Positions 17,528 to 24,393 of a stretch of DNA of 64,000 bases are shown piece by piece (positions within the stretch are counted from its first letter, which is position 1; each line of letters begins with the position of its first letter). The stretch is taken from the NCBI GenBank assembly GCA_022953095.1, contig JALJCR010000001.1, positions 186,001 to 250,000 of the forward strand, given 5' to 3'. The DNA is from Qipengyuania sp. ABI-127-1 (GTDB taxonomy: Bacteria; Pseudomonadota; Alphaproteobacteria; Sphingomonadales; Sphingomonadaceae). The notes below the pieces were generated by a model. The model searched no databases. It was not told the DNA's origin and saw nothing but the letters and a program-made list of their open reading frames with translations. The position numbers and the translations under genes were made by a program.

Positions 17528-18363
17528 GATCGGAGCTGTTCCAGATAGCCGCGCGCACGCTTGGCCTCGTCGCTTTCTGGCGCGACTAGCAGTACCGATT
17601 CGAAGCTGCGCCGGGCCTCCTGCTCGCGCCCCGACAGCGCGGCAATCACGCCTGCTTCGAGGCCCACGGCGGGATCCCGCGGCGCCAGCAGCGCTGCCTG
17701 TGCGATCTGTTCACGCGCTTCGCCCAGACGCTCCAGCCGCCGGGACAATGTGGCCGAAAGCAGCCATGCGCGGGCATTGGCAGGGTCGTTTCCACGCGCC
17801 TTTTCCAGCGTAGCAACGGCTTCGTCATTGCGCTCGAGGGCCACCAGGGCGCGGGCGCGGTCGATCAGGACGCTGGCGAGAAGAGGCGCATCGTCCGCTT
17901 GGGTGGCAAGGGTGACAGCGCGGTCGAAAGCAATGTCGGCGATCGCTGGCTGGCCCTGGGCCATCGCCGCGTTGCCGGACATGGCCGCGAGGCGCGACTG
18001 GTAGGCTGGGGCACCCAGCGGGACTTCGTCGATCGCCAGATCGAACGCTCTTTGTGCCTCGGCGAATTCGCCCTCGCGAGCGAAGGCGATGCCCAGGCAA
18101 TGAGCCGATTGGGCCAGTTCGAGCTGGGTAGCCGCCGCTTCGCGCCACATCTGTGCGTAATCCCTGGCGGCTTCGGCATCGCCGCGCGCCAGATTTACGC
18201 AATCGGCAAGCTTTCCCTGGGCCGATGATGCGGGATCGGCCCGGTCCCGTGCCTGCGGCCGTTCTGGCCGATCCCGCAGTTCGTCGGGCAGGCCGGGGAA
18301 AGCATCGATGGACGGATTCGGGCCGACCTGCATCAGCAGCAGGGCAAGGGCGGAGGCGATCAT
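17524..18363 (-). CDS. exported tetratricopeptide-repeat protein, 279 aa
   Basis: The N-terminus MIASALALLLMQVGPNPS is a short hydrophobic signal-like segment. The remainder is alpha-helical with degenerate TPR pairs (LGIAFAREGEFAEAQRAFDL, LIDRARALVALERNDEAVAT, SATLSRRLERLGEAREQIAQ). TPR domains mediate protein contacts, so this is probably a periplasmic scaffold; no enzymatic motif is present. It overlaps both neighbours by 4 nt (hydrolase upstream, LLM oxidoreductase downstream), so translation of the three is coupled. Confidence 0.75.
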   Translation of the reverse strand: MIASALALLLMQVGPNPSIDAFPGLPDELRDRPERPQARDRADPASSAQGKLADCVNLARGDAEAARDYAQMWREAAATQLELAQSAHCLGIAFAREGEFAEAQRAFDLAIDEVPLGAPAYQSRLAAMSGNAAMAQGQPAIADIAFDRAVTLATQADDAPLLASVLIDRARALVALERNDEAVATLEKARGNDPANARAWLLSATLSRRLERLGEAREQIAQAALLAPRDPAVGLEAGVIAALSGREQEARRSFESVLLVAPESDEAKRARGYLEQLRS

Positions 18364-19103
18364 GCAGAACCTTTCGAGAGCGCGTCGACGGTGCGCAGCA
18401 GCAAAGCGATGTCCTGCTCGCGCGACAGACGGTGGTCGCCATCCTTTATCAGCGTGACCTGTACGTCGTCCGAACGCAGCTTTCCGGCAAGACGCATGCT
18501 GATTTCCCAAGGCACATCCGCATCGCGCTGGCCGTGAATCAGGCGGACGGGCGCATCAATGGTGATCTCGCCGCCAAGCAGCACTTGCGCCTGCGCGTCG
18601 GTAAAGAACCGGGGGTGCATGGGGGTGGGGTCGGGACCGTAGGGGTTCTCGTCATACACGATCTCGCCGCCGGCCAGTTTCGCCTTGTCGTTCTCCGAAC
18701 GCCCCCATTCGGTGAAATCGGGCGCCGCAGCGATGCCGACAAGCCCGGCCAGCCGATCGCCCAATGCCATCCCCAGAAGCAGTATCAGCCAACCGCCCAT
18801 CGAGGACCCGACAAGGATGACTTGGCCATCGAGTTTCGCCTCAATCAGGGCGAGCGCCTCGTCGCGCCATTTCGACAGCGTGCCGTCCGCAAAGTCGCCC
18901 TCGCTTTCGCCGCAGCCCGAATAGTCGAGCAGCAGGCAGGGGCGCCCTTGCTTGCGCGCCCAGTCGAACAGCGCAGTCGCCTTGCCGCCTGCCATGTCGG
19001 ACATATAGCCGGGCAGGAACACCAGCGCGGGGCCATTGCCACGGATATGGCGGAAAGCGAGGCGCCGCCCATCGGGCAGCTCGAAATGCTTGGTGTCGAA
19101 CAT
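18360..19103 (-). CDS. alpha/beta hydrolase, ABHD10-like, 247 aa
   Basis: Serine hydrolase of the alpha/beta fold. The nucleophile elbow is VGSSMGGW (about 92-99). The oxyanion-side block ALVFLPGYMSDMAGGKA (about 25-41) and DYSGCGESEG (about 58-67) resemble the mitochondrial thioesterase ABHD10 and its bacterial relatives. The acid and histidine are probably D in HGQRDADVPW and H in KDGDHRLS. The likely activity is ester or thioester hydrolysis. The start was chosen at MFDTKHFEL; an upstream ATG would add 12 low-complexity residues. It is coupled to the TPR gene by a 4-nt overlap. Confidence 0.82.
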   Translation of the reverse strand: MFDTKHFELPDGRRLAFRHIRGNGPALVFLPGYMSDMAGGKATALFDWARKQGRPCLLLDYSGCGESEGDFADGTLSKWRDEALALIEAKLDGQVILVGSSMGGWLILLLGMALGDRLAGLVGIAAAPDFTEWGRSENDKAKLAGGEIVYDENPYGPDPTPMHPRFFTDAQAQVLLGGEITIDAPVRLIHGQRDADVPWEISMRLAGKLRSDDVQVTLIKDGDHRLSREQDIALLLRTVDALSKGSA

Positions 19104-19142
19104 GGCGCCCGATGTCGCGCCCCGGCCTCGCGAATGCAAGGC

Positions 19143-20219
19143 CTAGAAGAGGTCGAATGTCTCCACGTCCGGATCCTCTTCACACATGGATTTCAGGGCG
19201 GCGAACTCTTCGGGAGTCAGGACCGGCGTATAGCGCGCATCACCATCCGCCGCGTCGCGATAGGCTTCGGCGCGCTCGCCCGAGGAGGGATGGCTTGCAA
19301 GCCAGCCCGCCAGGGCCGGTGCGTCGGCGCTGTCGCCATACTCCTCCGACATTCTCTCGAAGAAACCTGCCGCGCCCAGCGGCGAGATGTTGCTGTCCGC
19401 CATGCGCGCGCGGGCGTAATCGTCGGCTTCGCGTTCGGCGTCGCGCGAATAACCCATCGAGGCGAGCCCGAATACGCCGTTGGTAACGCTCGAGTCCGCC
19501 CCAGCCAGCAGGATCGACAGGCCGAATTGCCTGAGAAGCGCGGTCATCACATGCCGTTCGCGCACATGCCCGACCTCGTGGGCGAGCACGCCTGCCAGTT
19601 CCTCGGGGCTTTCGGCTTGCTGGACCAGCCCGTCGAACAGCAGCACCTGGCCGCCCGGCAGCGCAACGGCATTGACCATTCCCATATTCGCGATGCCCGC
19701 ACGCACCTTTTCTTCTGCCGGGTCCACTTTCGCGAGCAGCTTGGCGAGCGCGGCGTCGCCTTCGGGCGTGTGGCAGATGCGCCCGCCGAAATCGCCGACC
19801 ATGGCCTCCCCGATATTGCGCTCCCAGCTTGCCGGGATACGCGGGCCGAGCCAGTCGGGTGCCGTCATGAAAAGCGCCACCGCAGCCGCGCTGACGACAC
19901 CGAAAATCGCTACGGCCTTGCCCAGGCCCAGCCGGTCGACCCAGGCGCCGTATTCGCTCTTCGCGGGGAGCCGCACGGCCAGGCCGGGGGGAATGTCTTC
20001 GGGCAGGATCAGCCGGAAGTCGGGCACGCTGTCGCGCCGGTAGACGATCTTGCCTGGGCGCGTTTCGCCAAAGCGCAGATCGGTCGCCGCGAAGCTCTGA
20101 CGATCCGTGGGGCCATCGAGCATGAAGGCGCCGCACCCGTCCCAGCTCAGCTCGCCCGAATGTCGCACCGCATTGATACCATCGTACCATTCGGCGGCAA
20201 CTTCGAACGCCTCTCCCAT
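19143..20219 (-). CDS. M48 family metallopeptidase, 358 aa
   Basis: Zinc peptidase of the HtpX/Oma1-like family. The catalytic motif is LAHEVGHVRERH (HExxH) near residues 213-224; the third ligand glutamate is expected in DAEREADDYAR. One membrane helix (AVAIFGVVSAAAVALFM, about 102-118) follows an N-terminal domain of about 100 residues, so the protease domain probably faces the periplasm. Homologues remove damaged or mis-assembled envelope proteins. It starts only 4 bp after the YjgN-like gene, consistent with a functional pair. Confidence 0.88.
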   Translation of the reverse strand: MGEAFEVAAEWYDGINAVRHSGELSWDGCGAFMLDGPTDRQSFAATDLRFGETRPGKIVYRRDSVPDFRLILPEDIPPGLAVRLPAKSEYGAWVDRLGLGKAVAIFGVVSAAAVALFMTAPDWLGPRIPASWERNIGEAMVGDFGGRICHTPEGDAALAKLLAKVDPAEEKVRAGIANMGMVNAVALPGGQVLLFDGLVQQAESPEELAGVLAHEVGHVRERHVMTALLRQFGLSILLAGADSSVTNGVFGLASMGYSRDAEREADDYARARMADSNISPLGAAGFFERMSEEYGDSADAPALAGWLASHPSSGERAEAYRDAADGDARYTPVLTPEEFAALKSMCEEDPDVETFDLF

Positions 20220-20223
20220 CGGG

Positions 20224-21315
20224 TCAGATCGCGCCCATGTCGAAGGCATCGAGCAGGCCTTCGCCATGCTTCGCGGTCCTGGTCTCCGATTGGGTGAGTT
20301 CGTCGAGCAGGATTTCACCGCCCGCTTCGAGATGTGTCATGAAGAACTTCCAGTGGCGATAGGACAGGAAGATCAGGCCGATCCCGAAAGTGAACACCAC
20401 CAGTACGGCATCGACCACCAGCAGCTTCACCCAGTCGAGCGTCGAGGCTTCGAAGCTGAAGTGGAGATCGCGCCAGCGTGTCGCACCCACGACCTCGCGA
20501 TAGAACTTGGCGTAGAAGGCCACGGCGATCAGGCCGAGCCCGAGATAAAAGAACAGGACCAGGCCGAGAATGCCAACCACGCCGCCGACCCTCATTCCGT
20601 CCTCGCCGCCAATGCCATAGCCCGCCAGCATACCCATTCCGGCCATGATCATACCGCCCACGAACAGCACGAAGGGCGCGAGGTAGAACAGCAGGAAACG
20701 GACGAAAACTCCTCCGGCTGCGGCATTCGATTCGAAGCGAAAGGGGCCGAAGCTCATTGCGTTCCAGCGCTCGTTCCACAGGCTGGTCATCGACCAGGGG
20801 ATGAGCAGGCCGAGCGGGATCCAGCCTGCAATCGTCTTCCACATGTAGGACAGGCCGAAGAGAAACCCGCCATCGTCGCTCCCGCCGCGAATGCCGCGCC
20901 AGCGCGTGCGCGAAAGGCGGTAGCGCAGGCCCCGGAACCGCGCGACGCCCAACAGGTAGAAGATTGCCGTCAGCGCCACGAAAGTCAGGCCGACGCCCAG
21001 CGCTTCATAGCCGCGGGCGACCAGCGCCTGAGCAATGAAGGTGAGGAAGACATAGGGGATACCGAACAGCACGAAGACCATGAGGAAGCCGAGAAACAGC
21101 TCCATTCCCGTGCCCGCCCATTCGAGATGCTCGTCGACGAACCGCGTGCGCGACCACAGATAGCGGCGCTCGCGCGCAGTCGCCCAGAACCGGTAGATGC
21201 CCAGAGTGACGATCGTCAGCAGCAAGTTGGGGAAGGCGATCTTCGCGAAATCGCGCCAATTCCCCTCGAAAACGAAGGCACTATTCGTGCCCTCCATGTC
21301 CTGCGCCCCATGCAT
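20224..21315 (-). CDS. yjgN: YjgN-family (DUF898) membrane protein, 363 aa
   Basis: Polytopic inner-membrane protein. The N-terminal GNWRDFAKIAFPNLLLTIVTLGIYRFWATARERRY pattern (two 20-residue blocks around residues 18-52) is the hallmark of DUF898, and a second related copy ends the protein (FTFGIGLIFLSYRHWKFF). At least six hydrophobic segments lie between. The molecular role of the family is unknown. It is adjacent to, and upstream of, the M48 peptidase. The start at 21315 has GAAGGG upstream; ATG 21297 is an alternative. Confidence 0.82.
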   Translation of the reverse strand: MHGAQDMEGTNSAFVFEGNWRDFAKIAFPNLLLTIVTLGIYRFWATARERRYLWSRTRFVDEHLEWAGTGMELFLGFLMVFVLFGIPYVFLTFIAQALVARGYEALGVGLTFVALTAIFYLLGVARFRGLRYRLSRTRWRGIRGGSDDGGFLFGLSYMWKTIAGWIPLGLLIPWSMTSLWNERWNAMSFGPFRFESNAAAGGVFVRFLLFYLAPFVLFVGGMIMAGMGMLAGYGIGGEDGMRVGGVVGILGLVLFFYLGLGLIAVAFYAKFYREVVGATRWRDLHFSFEASTLDWVKLLVVDAVLVVFTFGIGLIFLSYRHWKFFMTHLEAGGEILLDELTQSETRTAKHGEGLLDAFDMGAI

Positions 21316-21371
21316 GATAGAAAAACCCTTCGATCCCTGTATCGCTCTGGTCGTGGATCGAAGGGACGGTG

Positions 21372-21581
21372 TCAATCGGCGGTGGGTTTTTCTTCGCGCA
21401 GGAAGATTTCTTCGATGGCCAGGCCGAATACGTCGGCGATGCGAAAGGCAAGCGGGAGGGACGGGTCGTAGCGCCCGGTCTCGATCGCATTGACGCTCTG
21501 GCGCGAGACGGCGAGCCGCGTGGCGAGGTCCTGCTGGCTCCAGTCGCGCTCGGCGCGGAGCACCTTGAGGCGGTTCTTCAT
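21372..21581 (-). CDS. XRE-family transcriptional regulator, 69 aa
   Basis: A minimal helix-turn-helix repressor consisting of the DNA-binding domain only: LKVLRAERDWSQQDLATRLA, then VSRQSVNAIETGRYDPSL and LAFRIADVFGLAIEEIF. Its stop-start overlap (4 nt) with the 191-residue membrane protein and the short gap from the 60-residue peptide make one operon of three. Such one-domain XRE regulators often repress their own operon; a perfect palindrome overlaps the operon promoter (22352-22371) and is the likely operator. Confidence 0.88.
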   Translation of the reverse strand: MKNRLKVLRAERDWSQQDLATRLAVSRQSVNAIETGRYDPSLPLAFRIADVFGLAIEEIFLREEKPTAD

Positions 21582-22153
21582 GCGCCGCGTACCTTCTGCC
21601 AGAGCTGGGCCATGCCGAGACCCAGCGCCCAGACCGGCAACACCCACCAGGCCCAGACATGCGGGACCAGCTCGAACATCTCGAGGAACCCCCAGAAGAT
21701 GCCGATGGCAAGCACGAAGCCCAGGGCGACGAGCGATGCCATAATCGTGCGATGGCGTAAGTACTCGTCGCGTTCCTCCGCGATATAGCGGGCCATCGCC
21801 CAGATGATCCCGAAGGTCGGGAGGGTCGGCAGCAGCGAAATCGCGAAGACGAGCGGTCTCGACAGCTCATAACCGTTCCATAGCGTTACCGCGATGCCGA
21901 GGCCGAGCACGTAGCCGAAGCTGCTTAGCAAGACCCGCCGGTTGTAGGTCGCCATGGCCGCGCTGGTGCAGGCACCGGCGCGCCGCATCGGGATCATGAG
22001 CGCGCCCGTGGCAATGGCCAGCAGGATGAAGCCGGTCGGCCCGTCGATGGCGTCGGTCAGCTTGAGGGCGCCGATCACTCCGACGCTGGCCAGATAGATG
22101 CCAACCCAGAACCCTTGCGAACGGGTCGAGGCGATCGGTTCACCGCCGCTCAT
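21578..22153 (-). CDS. four- to six-helix membrane protein, 191 aa
   Basis: Unrecognised polytopic membrane protein. Hydrophobic segments are seen at about residues 16-33, 40-55, 75-92, 100-118, 137-157 and 162-182 (for example VLPVWALGLGMAQLW). No catalytic motif is evident. It lies between a tiny membrane peptide and an XRE repressor, overlapping each by 4 nt. Clusters of a short XRE regulator with small membrane proteins recur in Proteobacteria, without an established function. Confidence 0.75.
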   Translation of the reverse strand: MSGGEPIASTRSQGFWVGIYLASVGVIGALKLTDAIDGPTGFILLAIATGALMIPMRRAGACTSAAMATYNRRVLLSSFGYVLGLGIAVTLWNGYELSRPLVFAISLLPTLPTFGIIWAMARYIAEERDEYLRHRTIMASLVALGFVLAIGIFWGFLEMFELVPHVWAWWVLPVWALGLGMAQLWQKVRGA

Positions 22154-22332
22154 GCTCGGATCTTTCCGCAGGGCACGCAGGGGCGCTGCGTCAAGATCGA
22201 GATGGCGGCGAGGGCAGGCAGGGCGATTACGCCGTATCTGGCCACATCCTGCGGCACGAGCCCGAATGCGCCGAACACCGCGAAGGCGATGATCCCGGCG
22301 GCCCAGATGAGAGCTTGCTTGGTCCTGGTCAT
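22150..22332 (-). CDS. small membrane protein, 60 aa
   Basis: Two hydrophobic stretches (ALIWAAGIIAFAVFGAFGLV and YGVIALPALAAISIL) fill most of the protein, which ends in RPCVPCGKIRA with a C-x-x-C pair. AGGA 8 nt before the ATG supports the start. It is the first gene of the operon with the 191-residue membrane protein and the XRE regulator. Function unknown. Confidence 0.7.
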   Translation of the reverse strand: MTRTKQALIWAAGIIAFAVFGAFGLVPQDVARYGVIALPALAAISILTQRPCVPCGKIRA

Positions 22333-22351
22333 GGCAATGATCCTTTCCTTG

Positions 22352-22371
22352 GTGTAAAGCAACATTTACAC
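22352..22371. promoter_or_regulatory. palindromic operator GTGTAAA-N6-TTTACAC
   Basis: Perfect 7-bp inverted arms around gcaaca. The site contains the -10 hexamer of the minus-strand promoter (22363-22368), so a bound dimer would block transcription of the XRE operon. The XRE protein encoded at the end of that operon is the obvious candidate ligand; this is inference. Confidence 0.65.
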
Positions 22372-22391
22372 AGGCCTCTAGGTCATGTCAA
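22363..22391 (-). promoter_or_regulatory. sigma70-type promoter of the XRE membrane-protein operon
   Basis: A perfect -35 TTGACA (22391-22386) stands 17 bp from TAAATG (22368-22363), 30 bp ahead of the ATG at 22332. The -35 is consensus; the -10 is weak, three of six matches, and is embedded in the palindromic operator. Confidence 0.6.
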
Positions 22392-22492
22392 GTATACTTT
22401 CCAAAATATCGCTATCGCTTTCCGCGCGCTCGATTTCCCTTGTCTCTATAGCGTCATCGGGAGCAGGCAGGCGGGGGAGAGAGGAGACGCCC

Positions 22493-24160
22493 ATGATCGC
22501 TACCGAACCGCCTGCCGCCGCCGGCATCCCCGCGCTTGATCGCCGCAGCCTGCTGAAGGGGGGCATGCTTGGCGCAGGGCTGGTCGGCGCACCGCTATCG
22601 GCTCAGTTGAACTCCGGCGCGTCGGGATTCACGCACGGCATTGCCAGTGGCGAGCCCGGGCCGGACCGCGTCCTGCTGTGGACGCGCTACGCCGCTACGC
22701 AGGATACGCGTCTCGACTTCCAGGTCAGCGATTCGATAGATTTTGCCACTGCGGCGTCGGGCGGTTCGGTTACCGCCAGTGCAGACCATGACTGGTGCTG
22801 CAAGGCCTGGGCCGAGGGGCTCGAACCGGGCCGCTGGTACTATTACCGCTTTACCGCGCCCGACGGATCGCATTCCGACATCGGGCGGACCAGAACGCTG
22901 CCGGTCGGGAAAACCGACACGTTTCGTATGGCGGTCTTCTCCTGCTCCAACATCGGCTTCGGCTGGTTCAACGCCTATGCCCATGCCGCGGCCGATGGCG
23001 GATTCGATTGCGCCCTGCATCTGGGCGATTATTTCTACGAATACGGGCCCGGCACCTATCCTTCGAACGCGGAAGCCCAGCCGGGCCGCATTCTGTTTCC
23101 GGCGAGCGAAACCGTCGCTCTCTCCGATTACCGCCTGCGCTATGCGACCTATCGTGCGGATGCCGATCTGCGGAGATTGCATCAATTGTATCCGATGATT
23201 TCGGGCTGGGACGACCACGAGAGCAGCAATGATTCCTGGGAAGGGGGCGCGCAGAACCACCAGCCTGACACCGAAGGCGAATGGTCGGTTCGCAAGGCCT
23301 CCGCCGCCAGGGCCTATCGCGAATGGATGCCCGTATCCGACGAACCCTGGGCAGCTTACGAGATCGGCGATCTGGCCACTCTCTTCCGCCTCGAAACCCG
23401 CCTGACCGCGCGTGCCGAGCAGTTCTCGATCGGCAAGATCCTTGCGGGAAAAACCTCACCCGAGGACGCGATGGCCGCGCTCGTCGCCTTCCGCGATGGC
23501 GACTATCGCGATACCGGGCGAGAGTTGCTCGGAATGCAGCAACAGGGCTGGCTGGCCGAAGGGCTCAAGCGGTCCGCTGCGGCGGGCAAGCCGTGGCAGG
23601 TGCTCGTCCAGCAGGTGCTGATGGGGCGGCTCGCCAGCGCGACGAGCCTGACCGACAATCTTCCCGGCGACCTGCCCGATTTCGTCCGCCAGCGTATTCT
23701 CGCAGGCGCCATGGCAAGCCGCGCCGAATTGCCGCTCAACATGGATGCCTGGGATGGCTACCCCGCTGCGCGCGGGCGCGTGTTCGAGGCGGCTCTGGCG
23801 GCCAATGCAAACCTGGTCAGCCTGGCAGGCGACACGCATAATGCCTGGGCGTTCGATCTCGACCATGGGGGCGAAAAGGTCGGCGTCGAATTCGGCGGCC
23901 AGTCGGTCACCTCGCCCGGATTCGAAACTTATCTCACCCATCTCGACCCGCGCGATGTGGAGCGGGCGATTGTCGCCCAAAACCGCCAACTCAAATGGAT
24001 GGACGGATCGCATCGCGGCTACATGGCAGTCGAACTCACGCCCGGCAGCGCGTCGAGCGAATACCGCTTCCTTTCGAGCGTGCGCGAAAAGGGCGCCGGT
24101 GTCGTATCGACCAAGCGTATCACCACGCTCGCGGGAAGCCGCACGCTCGACGTGGGTTGA
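22493..24160 (+). CDS. phoD: PhoD-family alkaline phosphatase, Tat-exported, 555 aa
   Basis: Periplasmic phosphodiesterase/phosphomonoesterase that releases phosphate from organic esters. The N-terminus LDRRSLLKGG followed by a hydrophobic stretch is a Tat signal. Metal-site motifs in order are FSCSNIGFGWFNAY (about 147-160), HLGDYFYEYG (about 175-184), WDDHESSND (about 238-246) and LAGDTHNAWAFDL (about 445-457). GAGGAGA lies 6-8 nt before the ATG. The gene is divergent from the XRE operon. The metals of this family are Fe and Ca. Confidence 0.92.
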   Translation: MIATEPPAAAGIPALDRRSLLKGGMLGAGLVGAPLSAQLNSGASGFTHGIASGEPGPDRVLLWTRYAATQDTRLDFQVSDSIDFATAASGGSVTASADHDWCCKAWAEGLEPGRWYYYRFTAPDGSHSDIGRTRTLPVGKTDTFRMAVFSCSNIGFGWFNAYAHAAADGGFDCALHLGDYFYEYGPGTYPSNAEAQPGRILFPASETVALSDYRLRYATYRADADLRRLHQLYPMISGWDDHESSNDSWEGGAQNHQPDTEGEWSVRKASAARAYREWMPVSDEPWAAYEIGDLATLFRLETRLTARAEQFSIGKILAGKTSPEDAMAALVAFRDGDYRDTGRELLGMQQQGWLAEGLKRSAAAGKPWQVLVQQVLMGRLASATSLTDNLPGDLPDFVRQRILAGAMASRAELPLNMDAWDGYPAARGRVFEAALAANANLVSLAGDTHNAWAFDLDHGGEKVGVEFGGQSVTSPGFETYLTHLDPRDVERAIVAQNRQLKWMDGSHRGYMAVELTPGSASSEYRFLSSVREKGAGVVSTKRITTLAGSRTLDVG

Positions 24161-24185
24161 GAAACCGACCGGCGCCCGCTATCTC
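24157..24185 (+). promoter_or_regulatory. possible promoter for the thrS leader
   Basis: TTGAGA (24157-24162) and TATCTC (24180-24185) are 17 bp apart and overlap the phoD stop codon. Transcription from here would begin near 24192, at or next to the leader-peptide ATG, giving a leaderless mRNA. The -35 matches five of six positions, the -10 only three. Confidence 0.4.
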
Positions 24186-24192
24186 GCAGCCC

Positions 24193-24264
24193 ATGGCGCA
24201 TATGCGGATCATAGCCACGACTACTACCACCCCGGGCCACCGGGGGCGGTCGGTCGCGGCATAA
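24193..24264 (+). CDS. threonine-rich leader peptide of thrS, 23 codons
   Basis: The frame reads MAHMRIIATTTTTPGHRGRS then VAA and TAA; an internal ATG at 24202 gives a 20-residue version. Five threonine codons in a row (ACG ACT ACT ACC ACC, 24217-24231) follow two isoleucine codons. The frame lies 129 nt upstream of threonyl-tRNA synthetase and is followed by mutually exclusive hairpins. This is the layout of a ribosome-mediated attenuator: a shortage of charged tRNA-Thr stalls the ribosome on the run. No ribosome-binding site is seen; leaderless translation is plausible. The function is inferred from arrangement. Confidence 0.75.
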   Translation: MAHMRIIATTTTTPGHRGRSVAA

Positions 24265-24334
24265 GCGATCCACCGCCGCCCGGTTTCGGGCGGTTGGCGT
24301 TTCCCCCGAAATCGCAAAATCTTCGCAAACGCCG
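24230..24334 (+). promoter_or_regulatory. candidate threonine attenuator hairpins upstream of thrS
   Basis: Hairpin 1: CCCCGG-gcca-CCGGGG (24230-24245), whose 5' arm overlaps the last Thr codons. Terminator-like hairpin: CCGCCCG-gttt-CGGGCGG (24276-24293). GGGCGG occurs twice, at 24244-24249 and 24288-24293, and either copy can pair with CCGCCC at 24276-24281, so an antiterminator and a terminator compete. A third pairing, GGCGTTT (24296-24302) with AAACGCC (24328-24334), could control release or translation. The tail after the terminator hairpin is only moderately U-rich (ttggcgttt). Confidence 0.65.
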
Positions 24335-24393
24335 CTTCAAGGCTAAGCGCGCCTGTGCCATGGCGCCCGCCAAGCAAACGGACGACGAGTGAC

